Assembly: GCA_037833965.1 (NCBI GenBank)
Contig: AP031355.1
Location: 3,187,501-3,251,500, forward strand
Reading direction: 5' to 3'
DNA length: 64,000 nucleotides
Origin: Marchantia polymorpha subsp. ruderalis
Taxonomy: Eukaryota > Streptophyta > Marchantiopsida > Marchantiales > Marchantiaceae
Both the position numbers and the translations under genes were made by a program. This document shows positions 12,461 through 24,311 of the stretch, piece by piece. The notes beneath the pieces are model-generated. The model was not told the DNA's origin. It searched no databases and saw only the letters and a program-made list of their open reading frames with translations. Every line of letters begins with the position of its first letter. Position 1 is the first letter of the stretch.

Positions 12461-13738
12461 ATGATGAGTCCCATCGTCGTCTGTCTGCTGCTGCTGATGT
12501 CCAGTTCAGCATTTCTCACCCGAGGCCGGGCGGAAGAGCTTTCGGATCCTGGAGCGTCCACCGGGAGGTCCCTGCTGCGCTACCCGTGGTACCCGGTAGA
12601 GTATCCTCCCCCTCCATACGACCCAGTTCCTGAGGTTCCCGCTCCGGCCCCCGCCCCATCGAGTACAGGGCCGGTTGTCAGAACCCCAGCTCCTTCACCG
12701 GGCCCCGCTCCCGTACCTGCACCGAGAGGCCCGGCCCCCGTTCCTTCGCCTAGAGCTCCTACTCCGGCCCCCGTTCCAGCACCGAGGGCTCCCACTCCAG
12801 CGCCCGTTCCATCTCCGAGATCTCCCGTCCCTGCCCCGGCTCCTGTTCCGGTTCCACGAACGCCTGTCCCAGCTCCTGTCCCCGCTCCCAGAGCTCCTTC
12901 TCCAGCCCCTGCTCCCAGGACTCCCGTCCCAGCTCCTGTCCCCGATCCGAAAGCTCCTAATCCAGCCCCCGTTCCTGCTCCTGCTCCTGCTCCCAGAGCT
13001 CCTGTCCCCGCTCCGGTCCCCGATTTCACAGCTCCTACTCCGGCACCTGTCCCCGCTCCGAGAGCTCCTACTCCAGCCCCTGTTCCTGCACCTGCTCCTG
13101 CTCCCAGGGCTCCTGTCCCAGCTCCTGTCCCCGCTCCGAGAGCTCCTACTCCAGCCCCTGTTCCTGCACCTGCTCCAGCTCCCAGGACTCCCGTCCCAGC
13201 TCCGGTCCCCGATCCCAGAGCTCCTACTCCAGCACCGGTTCCTGCACCGAGGGCTCCCACTCCAGCGCCCGTTCCATCGCCCGGAGCTCCCGCTCCTGCT
13301 CCCAGGGGTCCCGTCCCTGCCCCGGCTCCAGTCCCAGTGCCACGAACGCCCGTCCCAGCTCCGGCTCCGGCTCCAAGAACTCCGACTCCGGCACCAGCCC
13401 CGGCGCCAAGAGGTCCAGCCCCCGTCCCAGCACCCGTCCCTCCGGTCTATTCACCACCGGAATACCTGCCGTGCTCGCTCAACCGCGACTGCCGATACAA
13501 TCCCGCAGGCCCGACCTGCTGCTTCGGCAAGTGCGTCGACACGAAGACGGACGAGAAGAACTGCTTAGTTTGTGGACTACGGTGCTTGTCGGGCTTCACT
13601 TGCTGCGGCTCCCTCTGCCTCAACCTGGACATCGACCCGTTCAACTGCGGCGCCTGCGGTTACAAGTGCACCAAGCCCAACCTCTTCCCGTGGCTGCCGC
13701 CTCTCGTCGGCAGATGCCGCGACGGCGCGTGCGTCTAG
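12461..13738 (+). CDS. Secreted STIG1-domain protein with Pro/Ala-rich stalk
   Basis: Single-exon gene, 425 residues. Residues 1 to about 25 are a signal peptide ([20 protein letters not shown]), so the protein should enter the secretory pathway. A short Tyr/Pro region ([20 protein letters not shown]) follows. Residues about 45-328 are imperfect repeats of [18 protein letters not shown] type, like proline-rich or arabinogalactan-type cell-wall backbones. The last about 95 residues (from [10 protein letters not shown]) carry 16 cysteines, with [17 protein letters not shown] and [10 protein letters not shown], matching the stigma-specific STIG1 family. Known STIG1 proteins are short secreted Cys-rich peptides (about 140 residues), so the long stalk is the unusual part. 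Ala-Pro motifs predict prolyl hydroxylation and O-glycosylation (inference). The stalk DNA has near-repeats, for example a 78-bp period from 13061. A TATA box lies upstream. Confidence 0.9.
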   Translation: MMSPIVVCLLLLMSSSAFLTRGRAEELSDPGASTGRSLLRYPWYPVEYPPPPYDPVPEVPAPAPAPSSTGPVVRTPAPSPGPAPVPAPRGPAPVPSPRAPTPAPVPAPRAPTPAPVPSPRSPVPAPAPVPVPRTPVPAPVPAPRAPSPAPAPRTPVPAPVPDPKAPNPAPVPAPAPAPRAPVPAPVPDFTAPTPAPVPAPRAPTPAPVPAPAPAPRAPVPAPVPAPRAPTPAPVPAPAPAPRTPVPAPVPDPRAPTPAPVPAPRAPTPAPVPSPGAPAPAPRGPVPAPAPVPVPRTPVPAPAPAPRTPTPAPAPAPRGPAPVPAPVPPVYSPPEYLPCSLNRDCRYNPAGPTCCFGKCVDTKTDEKNCLVCGLRCLSGFTCCGSLCLNLDIDPFNCGACGYKCTKPNLFPWLPPLVGRCRDGACV

Positions 13739-16700
13739 ACCGCGACCGGACCGGTGAGCGTCCCATCCTGCGCCCGTCGTGCAATCATTCTGGTTCGCTT
13801 TTGCCCCGCCGCCATCTCTGTCTCGTTCATTTTGCTTTTGTCGCCGTCGAGCAAATGCCCGAAGATGTTTGCAGGGCCCTTCTGTCGTGACTCACCGCTG
13901 CATTCTTCCCTTGCACAGCAGATGGCCATAAGTTCTACGAGGTCAAAATAAGCGGGAAATGTTCGTGGGCGACGCGCCGGCTCGCAGAGTTTTGCAAGTC
14001 GTCTCCTCGTTTATGGACGTGATTTTTGTCAGATTCAGAGATGACGATCATCTTCTTTGCCCTCCGTGTTGGAACTCACTGTTAGAGTACGGCGATAGCT
14101 ACGGAAGCAATGTCTTCGGTATATCTTAGTATGAGAATAACCTCTTTTAAGTCGACAAGATGTAGAATAATGGAAACATGAATGAGAAATATTCTCACTT
14201 TTGAGTATCCCGGTCCAGCTTCTCAGTGTCATGTAATCGAATTCTATCCACGTTCATTTTCAGCTGGAAAGCTACATTCATGCTGGAAAAGACGGTGGTA
14301 TTATCTTTCCTTTTCTTTACATTGTTGATTCTCATGCAGTCGACAGCTGAATAAGTCTGGACGTCTTTCCTTCAAATGCAGTTCATGATTAGAAAATCGG
14401 ATGGTTCTATACTTCGGTGCAATGTGTGGCTTTTCCAAAACTTTTCAATTTGCACTCAGAATCAAGGGTCCCGATCGCAGGTTGCCTTTCACTTTAGCAT
14501 ATTCATCTTGATTGAATTTGATGTCAGGTTCACGAGGATTTACAGCAATACAAGACAAATATCCACATTTCAGCCCATCTAAAAAGGATACTGGCACAGT
14601 AGATAAAACCTGGATCTCATATCAAGAACCTTTCCGCTGCTTCTTTCGGTTGCTCAGTGAAGTCTGTGGTTACCGTTTATTATATTGTCTCTTGAGCCTT
14701 TTTCTTCTTTGAAGTTCCTCCTCGTTACCCGTTTCAGTTTGAGAACTATACACACGAAGCTGTGAAAATCGATTCTCCACAGATCAATCGGTAGACAATT
14801 CACTTGTATAATTTGAAACTACATGCGACTAATCTCTTTTTCTGCGGCGTCATCACTCATGGTGTGCTTTCATGTTAGCTTCAAACCGCAGGTAACAATG
14901 ATGAACTTGTAGGACGACGTCAAGGTGTGACAATTCGAGAATACTAGAAAATGGCTGCTCATCTACGACGTACGAAATAAGCCGATTTTCGACTAAGAAT
15001 ATTCATCCAATTCCAAGATCTGGTTGCTTGTTTTCAATCCTTTACACATACATATACCTGCAGTTCAGTGATAACTTGTACCAACGAACTTCAGCGAGTT
15101 GAACTCCACAGATATGTGAGTTGTTGACAGACTTTCTGATTTGTTCTGAGTCAGTGACCCGATCGATCGAGCGAGCAGTGCCTGCCAGCCAGCTCTTTGT
15201 TTGTGCCTACGAACCATCTCCAGAGTATACACAGCGGCTGGATTTGTAGGCTGGACTAGATCCTCCTCAGCTTTTCTCAATCATGGCAATGCGCTCATGT
15301 GGCAGTTGTAATCGAATTTCAGCTGAATCCGCAGTCGCCTCGGACTTTTCATCAGCTAGGGCTGGCTAGATTACGAAGGGAATCACAATCTTTTAATGGA
15401 AAAACTCGCATAGCTCTCGTAGACGCTATGCCGGATTCTGAGTTGTGATTCGCAAGAAACCTTGGAGGGACCGACCTGTCCTTAACAGAAACAGGAGGAT
15501 GTTGGAGGATTTCGTACTGCAAGTCCTACCACTGGACTCAAATCTGGGACTCACCATACTTCCCCTCCCAACGTAGACTCTTGTGATGACACCCGATCTC
15601 TGAGCACGATATGAATCACGAGATGTTCGTATCGTATGATGACTGCGAAGACAAATACCTGCTCTCTACAGTTCAGCCACTTTTTCGTCTAGAGGTAGTA
15701 AGTTTTTCACGTATCGATGTATTATTCTACTTGCTGGTACACACGACGACGACATATTTGCAGCGGAAGTCACCGGGTTACAGATCGAAATCATTTCTTC
15801 CTTTCTTTCTCCGACGGGTCTGAAACAGACAGCAATGAAGTCTTATCAGGATCAATCACAATCCACAAAATACAATCCGAATTTTTGTCTATCTGGATTC
15901 TCTTGAGCATCTCTCGGATATCCTCGCGGTCACCCGGATGTTAGCCTCGTCGATTTCAACCGGATTCTCTTCGCTGTCCCTCGAGGACTACTACTACTTC
16001 CACGTATCACACGAAGATACGAGGCCCTGAATGTCGACAAGGACCGATCGGTTTCTCAACTGAGCTGGGTCCGACTTTCTTCAATTCTCGGCAGTAATTG
16101 TTGATCGAATCTGTTAGATGGGGACTGGGGCTGGAGCTGAAGCCAGCCGGGAGAGGTCGAATGCTTATATACGAGCTCCACCATCCATCCAGCGAGCTAT
16201 GGAGATGGAAATTTCCACAGGAGGCTCTTTGGATGGCAGGGACCTTCCACTCTTCCATTGCGAGTCCTGGCGCTCAAGCCTGGCAAGTCTCGCAGAAAAT
16301 GTGGACGACGTTGAATCGGGGCCTTCCTTCCTTCCCCGATTCCTCGTTTCTCGATCTCTTTTACGATAACTCGTCCAAACGAATTGACATGACTGCACGG
16401 CAGAGTCATGTGTGGCCATCTGAGAAAGGGAGCAAAGTTTTGTCCGTATGCACACGTGCGATGATAATGGATGGAGTCAAATGGTGGTGGACATAAAGAT
16501 GGTGTTTACCATCTTGAGGTGGACAGCTTTATCGAGACAGTTCTTTGATCCACTTTGAATGACGGTCGTTCCTGTTCTCATTCTTTTGTTCATCTTTTGT
16601 TCCTGTTATATCTACTTGTAATATCTCCCAGATGAAGCTGGCAATATATTCCAAGAAAGTTTTCCTTGAGTACATATCATGAGTATCTGTCAAAATGTAC

Positions 16701-17554
16701 TTTCATATTATTTGGTGATAGGCGTATAATAGTAATTTGATGGAGTCGTGAGTGTATATGTCTACTTATGAGACATGTATACTCATAATTATATCAACTC
16801 ATATGCAATTTGAACGAATATTGTTAAAAATTCATCTTGATTCTCTATATAATGATATTGATTGTTTGGTTATATATTCTTCATCCACAAAAGATTTGAA
16901 ACTTACCTTATATTTATATGTTCAACATAGATTTCAATATTTTGATATTGAATAGAGTATTTCCTCACCTTCACTCCCCTTATCTCCCACTCACTTTAAT
17001 TCTCCTCCTTTCTCATACCACTTGAGATGATGTCTATGCTTTGAAGTATACGTGTCTGCATCATGCTGCCGCTCGTGTCTAAAACGCCATCACCAAGCGA
17101 TCCGATTCCAAGATGGTAGCTTGTCACTAGAATTTTTAATTTTACACTTACCTGTCTAAACAAAAACGTAAAAATATGTTAGGAAAGGAGATAGAGTGGA
17201 AAAAACAAATCAGAAAAATGGTAGTATCAGCCCCGAGGAATATAAGTAGATTTATGTTTACATAAATATGAACATATATTTATACATTTATAATATAAGT
17301 ACATAGTTAAATCTCCCAAAAGTGTCATCTCCCATTAGTGACATCAAAATGTAGAACCATTAGTTTGTAACTTGTAAATTTGTCTAACAATAACAATACG
17401 CTACTATTGGCAATAATGTCATGATATTTTTCAATAGTAACAATGTCGAGCTTTAATTCCTATCATAATTACCAAAAGTCTTTGTTTAGAGATTGCGGAT
17501 TTAGAATCAAATGGAAGTCAAAGAGAATTTTAAAATCAAACATAATGTGGATTT
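13739..17554. other. Spacer with 3' region of the STIG1 gene
   Basis: 13,739-14,300 is probably 3' untranslated and flanking sequence. A TATATA at 16166 lies in a GC-richer patch (16,000-16,500) with overlapping short open frames on both strands, none recognised. A minus-strand frame at 15065-15280 (RRHKQRAGWQALLARSIGSL) is coding-like by eye but has no ATG or partner exon. From 16,560 the sequence is AT-rich. Confidence 0.35.
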
Positions 17555-17608
17555 AAGCTTTTGTACAGTACATATGGATTTAGAATCAGATGGACTGTAC
17601 AAAAGCTT
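17555..17608. repeat. Hairpin with 15-bp perfect arms
   Basis: aagcttttgtacagt at 17555-17569 pairs perfectly with actgtacaaaagctt at 17594-17608 across a 24-nt loop. A direct repeat (gatttagaatca plus atgg) lies just upstream and in the loop. Confidence 0.9.
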
Positions 17609-17884
17609 ATAGTATGTACAATCGAGATGCGGGTGTAAAATCAAATCATCGACACATAACACTTGTTGCTCCAAATTCATCAGCACATAGCATTGAGAGT
17701 AGCCGTCTAGTCCTCACAATGATGTTGTTTGATTTGATGGTCTTTAAATTCAAAAACATGTGCCAGTTTCCAGACCTACATGCCCTACGGTAAACAAGTT
17801 GCTTGCTGGCTATACTTGAATCAACCATGAATCCCAAATCGAGGACGCATGTAGCATGTTATGAAAACTCGACAGTCCAGTGAT

Positions 17885-18194
17885 GCTCAAGAAAGTTGTG
17901 GTGGATCAAACATTTCTTGGGCTAATGTACAATCTAAAATAACAAATTGCAAGAAAGTGAAGGCTCGACACGTAGTATGTGAATATAATGAAACGCCTAG
18001 CAAGTGGTAATTCATTTTTTTATAACTTCGTCATATCATGCTCAAGAAAGTTGCGATGTATCAAACATTTCTTCGGCTAGTGTACAATCTAAAATAACAA
18101 ATTGCAAGAAAGGGAAGATTCGTCACGTCTTACGTGGATATAATCAAACGCCTAGCAAGTGATAATTCATTTCTTTATAACTTTGTCATACGTG
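17885..18194. repeat. Tandem duplication, 155-bp unit
   Basis: gctcaagaaagttg at 17885 and 18040 begin two long matching blocks. Shared stretches include gtacaatctaaaataacaaa, ttgcaagaaag, aacgcctagcaagtg and taattcattt. The two copies differ by scattered substitutions. No coding frame is conserved. Confidence 0.9.
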
Positions 18195-20953
18195 TGCTTC
18201 TTCTTCCTTGACGAAGAACAAGGAATTGGAGCTTGTTCATTTCAAAGATTTGCAATAGCCGAATCCAAAACTCTTTAGCATGTTCTAAATTGTGATGAGA
18301 ATTATGCAAACAAATGCAAATGATGATGAGCAAAATGATCTAGAAAATTGACATAGTTTCACTTTTCATCTAACTGCACACTCGCAATTTACATAATTTA
18401 GAAGAACACCAACAGAGTTGATTATCTTGAAAGTTCACAAATTTCTATAACGAATCTAATCAAGTGTTACCACGATCCCATCCAAAGATGCACTCCCGAC
18501 ATATAGGTTTTCATAAAGGAAGAAAATTGATGTGATAGCATTTGTGTGTTTTGTGAAAAAACTGTTGATTTGTCCCAAACCTGAATAGTGAATTCAAAAA
18601 TTTGAAATTCATTGTTTGATAAATTCAATTCAAAAATTATCACATCTTGCAAAATTCCTCTACAACATGTTCAATACTCATCTTTAAATATTTTTTCATA
18701 TACAATAAAGATATGTATTAGAAGTGAATTGAAGATAAGTACAAATACCTTTAAATAAAGGTATTAAAACTTCATTAGACAAATCTCATCTTTAGTCTAT
18801 TGTCATCTACACCAATGGCCAAAAGTTGTGAATCAAGAGAATGTGTGACAGATTGATATTGAAATAATGATCTAGTGTTTTCAAAATGTATGTTCTGATT
18901 TGTTATACAAATATGTATCGTTATACAAACTATATCGTTGACATGCCATATTCACACGCATATATATATATATGGGGAACAAGAACGTACACATACATAA
19001 ATATATTACAATTAACAATATCCATGTAAACCTCACAATATTTAAACACAAAATCTCATATAAAAGTCAAGCCAAGTCTACTACACAACTCCTAGAATGT
19101 AGGCTGAAGCTACCAGAACATTGTAGCTGAACTACTAAAAGTTATTTTCTATTCAAAAGGTTCAACTTGAATAATCAAAATATTTTGGAATCTCCACACG
19201 CCTATCCTCTCCAACAGGAATAAATTCTAAACTAGGCTATATTTAGGATTCATTCCACTAGAGTTAACTGAATCCAATATTAATTGTACTGAACACACCA
19301 GCGGGAAATAGACTTAGTAGAATAAGTATATACTAGAAGCACCTTGGGAGATGGTATGGAAGGTTTTCATAATCATCCTCCGCTGCGACCAGTTCATGTA
19401 GTCATCTCATGAGCCGGAGACAGTGGACATGGGATGCTCATAAACTCGTAGCTTTTCTTACGTCAGGAACTTGCATGACCAAATGCTTTTCTTCCTGACC
19501 TCCGAATTCTTCTCCGTAGTTCTTGCCTGTGTGCATTCTTCACTTCTTGAATCGTCCAGTCCTTCTTCCTTTATATAGAAGATGGAAATTCTGACTGTGC
19601 TTGCGAATCCCAGGTTCGGAGTTTTGATGATGGCTTTCTGAGTCCCAGTTCGCATGATTCCGCAACAGTCCTCCTCTTATATCAACCGACCAGATTCGGG
19701 GCGTCTCCTCTCGACTGATGATTCGTGTCACAAGAGAACACACCGGTGGCGTATCTTTTGACAACAAATACTAAAGACGGTCCTGGTATACAAAAACGAC
19801 AGTGATTGTAAACCAAACAAGATGGAGAAGAGATGAGTCGGTACCACTCGTCCTGGCACCCCAGGTTGGGGTGCCAACCTCTCCTCGGCTTGGATCTCAA
19901 TCTAGAAGTACATAAGGGGAATGTGAATGTACTGCAATTCAATCAAGCAGGTTGGCTCCCGAGGCAAAAGTCATCCCGTAATGCATACGAGATGAGATTT
20001 GAGTAACTCTCAGATTCTATCGTCTTTTCAGGCATCATCCCTTCTATTTCGATACCATGATATGGAGAATGGCCATCTGCCGCAAGAACTGCAGATGTAT
20101 GGCCGTTCGCTGCAGTAGAGTCCCCATCGATTGTACCGATCAACACTCCGCCTCTGGCCGCAGATTGCTTTCCCATTTGTTTCAGTGTTCCACTCAACTT
20201 CTTCCCATTCTGTTGGGGCCGCCGATTTTGGGAGAGTGGTCTTCAACGTATGGCATGGCAGGTACATTATGAAAAGCACATAATAATTATACAATTTTTT
20301 ACTGGTTGTTGCCCAAGTCACCAACTACATCAGCGTGCGGATGACTCCTCCGTTAAAGTTTGCACTCGCATCCTCTTTATGAAGCGAAGCATCCAGGGCC
20401 AGGTACAGCCTTATGTACAACAGCTGCTGACTCTATGAAATCTAAATGAGACGATCTAACGAACTCTGAAATCTATGGAGACTAAGTCCGGACAAATACA
20501 AAATTTGAGAATCACTTCAACATACTTGAACTCGTACAAGCTGGCAAGCTTGTCTCAGGCATGGAAGAGAATAGTTTAGAGATTTGAGCTCATTTTGTAA
20601 AAACTAACCATCCAGGAAAGCTCCATTCCTCTTGTGGGATTTATATTTGAAGTCTGCTCCTCGGTACTTCGACTGGGAGCGAAAGAATCATAATGTTTCT
20701 AACTAACTGATATGATTTGCGCACAGCCGTATTCCACCTTCTCTTGGAGTGCGACGGGATTTCCAGTTGCTCAAAGGCTGAAGCTTTTCATCAAACCTGG
20801 GTTTACGAACTTGCCTGTGAATAAATTACACGCCCCTAAAAAGGGACCTTCTGACCTAAAGTCTGACGACATCGAACTTGTTTGTTACGGGGTGCATGTT
20901 TATCACGATGATTGCATCGATAAGCCCCCTTCAATTACCCTACTTGATAGCGA
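18195..20953. other. Spacer with an unassigned coding-like patch at 19.9-20.3 kb
   Basis: Mostly AT-rich without genes; a short (TA)n lies near 18,960. On the minus strand 20324-19943 two overlapping frames look coding: an upstream one (SAAPTEWEEVEWNTETNGKA) and, one frame away, a downstream one (GGVLIGTIDGDSTAANGHTS, then a stop at 19943). They may be one last exon broken by a frameshift, or the 3' part of an unseen gene. I do not recognise either. Confidence 0.35.
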
Positions 20954-23900
20954 TTATATTGTTCCGAACTTTGAAAGCATCATAGCACCTACAACTACGA
21001 GTCCGCAGGATCCAAGCAAAACAGATGCGGCTTTTCTACCGCTGACCTCTTCGTAGTAGAAGACAGCCCACATGGCGCTAACCAAAAGTTGACATTGAAC
21101 AAGCGGCCACCCCAATGCCATTCCCAAATACTCAGTCGCAACGATACTGCAAGTTTGCAAAGCAAAGGAAACATTAGAGTAAGAACAAATTATTTGGATT
21201 ATGCATCGACGATACCACATACTTGAATGAGGAATTGTCGATGCTCCTGACAGCCAAGGCAATTGCTTAAGTGCGGGCAACCTCAGGGAACATGCAGATC
21301 AGAGTCACCACAACTCTAACTGTCATCACGATGGACGTTATCTCGTCAAGTGAAAGTCCAAATTACATCAAAAGGTTCTGAGATTGGAAGGCTCGCCACT
21401 AAATGCATGGAGAAAGGCTTCATGACAAGAGGGTGTTCTTGAAGAGGGAAAAGTTGTGTTAGATCGTGAACAGAGTGAACCAGAACTCTTAACTATTTCT
21501 TCGAAAGATCCAGTCACCATCAAACAGGAGCACGGAAAGATCAACCAGGTCCGCCAGTAAGGGCCATAGATAGCCCTTCCGTCCGATGATCAGCTAATTT
21601 GATCGACCAGTTGTCGTGCAAGGGATGGGATGAAGTGTTTCAAACAGGTTTTGTCTATGTGCCACGGGACACAAGTTTTACACGCAAACACATGCGATCG
21701 GTCGAAATTAACTCACAAAACAGATGAGGACGGCAACAAATCTAACCTACAATCAATAGCAGATTTAGTATGACATACAATTGGTCGTTTTAAACTCAGA
21801 GCACGTAAGGACGGCAGAAAGACTCACCTACAAACATTACCAGCACTCCATAGCACGCCAGTCAAAAGACCAGGGCCGGCAACTGCTTTGAAATGAAAAG
21901 ACGGAGGTGGTTTGCCCCTATAAACTTGGAGCATTGAGTAGATTGTGAGAATTGCCGATGAAATGGTTACAGCTCCAACTCCAAATGATACCAAGTATTC
22001 TACGCCATGTATCTCCTGAACAGAGAAGAAAGTAACCAATTAGCTTTGCTACACGTTCCATTGCTAAAGCTCTTCTCAGTCAGCACACAACCTGAAACGA
22101 TAAGCCAATGGGCGAAACCATCTTTACGTGAACATATGGCCAAGGAACAAATGAGCACTTCCTTAGTCTACCCTAGCCTGGTGAGTTGTTCACCTTGGTG
22201 GCGTATTTAAAAGGAATGAGGAAGCTTCCATTTGAAACGCCAACGAAGATAGCACAAAGAATGCCCTGCAAAAACTTGTTATCTCTCCTGTATTTTGACC
22301 CTCCTTTTTCATCTCTGACTGGCCGCGGGAGAACCGCTTTGGCCTCACCGTCCATTTGAATAAGATCGATCTCCTCCTCTCGTTTAAATGAAAACATCTT
22401 CCTTGTCTTCCCTTTAGGCGAAAGTGCGTGTACACGCGAGGGACCGGGACTGAGACTGCCAGAAGCAGCCATTCCAATGCCCATCATCCCAACTGCCATG
22501 ACACCAAGAGCCATCATGGACAGAAGGGGATGTTTGATCGGCTCGTTGAAGACGTATGCTCCCCAAATGTAAGAAACAAAAACTGTGAAAATTACCGCAA
22601 CCTTCGTATGAGCATCACATGCAACGGCTGAGAATGAGCTGGCTTTCAACCAATAGCAGCAGATGAAATCTCAAATGACCGATCCAGTACTTGAAATGCC
22701 GAAGGACAAGCGTTCATACTCGGGGATATCCCCCAAGTATGTACGCTATCACAGTAAGATATATACCCTATTCCATCATCAGTCCTTGCAAATCTTTGGA
22801 AGACATTGCCCTTCTACAGGAAGGAAGCATTCATAACTCTAGTAATAAATCACCGTCTGCGCAACTTCATTACCACTATCTGTTATACTACTGCAACGGA
22901 TGCACACAACATCATGCGTGATAGGGTGACGCAACTCACTGCCAATGCCGCTCCACAGAGACTGCGCCACCCCAATTCCGGCCAAGCGAACAGCCATAAT
23001 TGCTACAATGCCTGTCGTACACCACATGGAAGCCCCCACCATACCCCACCATGTGAACCTCAGGGGCTGCAAATCCACCAACAGCACGTGATATTTAGGC
23101 GCATGAACTGAAAATCAGAACCTCATTTACGTAGAAAAGCAGTATTTCTCGTAATTTCCCAATTAGATATTAGTGCAGAAGTAACTCATTCTCCATGGAT
23201 TTTCCTACTTATGGCCATCCGGAAAAGACAAGCTCACTGATTGTGATCGGATTCTCTCGATGAACCTTGAGACCCTGAAGGTTCGTCGAGACTGGGGGCA
23301 CATGACTGAGGAACTCGTACAAACAAGCATTTCGTTTTCAAAATGCGTCAGAAAGTGAAGAGAGAGGTCATGATTCAGTCCAACGTCCTACATTCAAATG
23401 TAAATAATCCCAACTGAATGGATCGGGAGCAGGAACATGTGGGAGAATATCACACTGTCATTACATAGAAAATTGAAAAGAACAGATAAGGTAGCAACGT
23501 GAAGCACACACTTAGAAGTTTTGCTTACCACATAAATCAGCACCAGCCAAGAAGTTGCGAAGCATGCGAATGACTTGTAAGTTTGGTACACTATTGGATC
23601 GACTTGCGCTGCCACTACTACTGGAAATTTGAGCGGTACCGCTGGATGAAAAAGAGACAACAAAACAATGTCAGCGAACATCAAGAAGACATGTGAAGAC
23701 ATGACCCTTTCACCTGGTAAAACAGCCATGACCCTTTCAGAAGTGTGGGCGATTTAATGAGGTACAAGTTACATGCTGTTTCTGTTCAGTACCTCCAGAC
23801 GAGCTACTTGGACTCACTCAGTAAGTTCCGAAAGGCAGGGAAGTACTGTGTAGATTCACAAGTTCATATCATACTACACTATCGCTTTGTCGAACGAGAA

Positions 23901-24311
23901 GACGGATAGAATCCATCTTGGCTCGACTGCACACAAAGGATGTACTTGACAAAAATGGATGACTTTTCGCCACAGGGTATAAGCCCACGTACAGAACGAG
24001 CCGGGCCACCTAACCTTGTTCGACCTCTCCTCTACAGGCTGGTGCTGAGCTCTCCAGAAATTGGAAGTTCTACGGCTCTTAAATCCTAGCAATTTTCAAC
24101 CCTTCTCGTCGTGTTGATGATCAGCATCAAAACAATTCAAAATTCTTCAGCGGATCTCAAACTCTGGAGAAAGTGAGCCCCAGATGGCGAGCCAGAATTC
24201 AGTATGAAATTCCAAGGCAACTTAAGCAGAGAGAGAAACAGAGCACCAACCGTAGGACCCGAAAAAAACCATCGCTGCTACTGCAGCGATAAGTCCTGAT
24301 GGATCGGCCAT
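20954..24311 (-). CDS. TMEM144: TMEM144-type multi-pass membrane transporter, six exons
   Basis: Exons 24311-24251, 23641-23529, 23066-22940, 22582-22194, 22015-21828 and 21146-20954 join in phase to 356 residues; human TMEM144 has 345. The start is the first ATG, giving ADPSGLIAAVAAMVFFGSYA then VPLK, the characteristic FGS-x-(V)P-K opening of the family. Later landmarks are WWGMVGASMWCTTGIVAIMA, GVAQSLWSGIG, FVSYIWGAYVF, GILCAIFVGVSNGSFLIPFK, AGPGLLTGVLWSAGNVC and LGWPLVQCQLLVSAMWAVFY. About ten hydrophobic helices are expected, with a charged loop in the middle (KGKTRKMFSFKREEEIDL). The family belongs to the drug/metabolite transporter fold and is thought to carry carbohydrate; the substrate here is unknown. 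Donors and acceptors are all GT and AG. The promoter lies in or next to the GC-rich block to its right. Confidence 0.88.

Noticed and set aside
12580..13260. 226-codon minus-strand frame rich in GAGTGA repeats
   Set aside because: It is the antisense shadow of the Pro/Ala repeat of the STIG1 gene; repeat DNA keeps other frames open.
12675..13568. 297-codon plus-strand frame overlapping the STIG1 gene
   Set aside because: Different frame of the same repeat, Leu/Pro/Arg low complexity, with no signal peptide or domain.
16166..16369. TATATA followed by a short ATG frame at 16198
   Set aside because: The ATG would lie about at the expected transcription start, and the frame encodes nothing recognisable.
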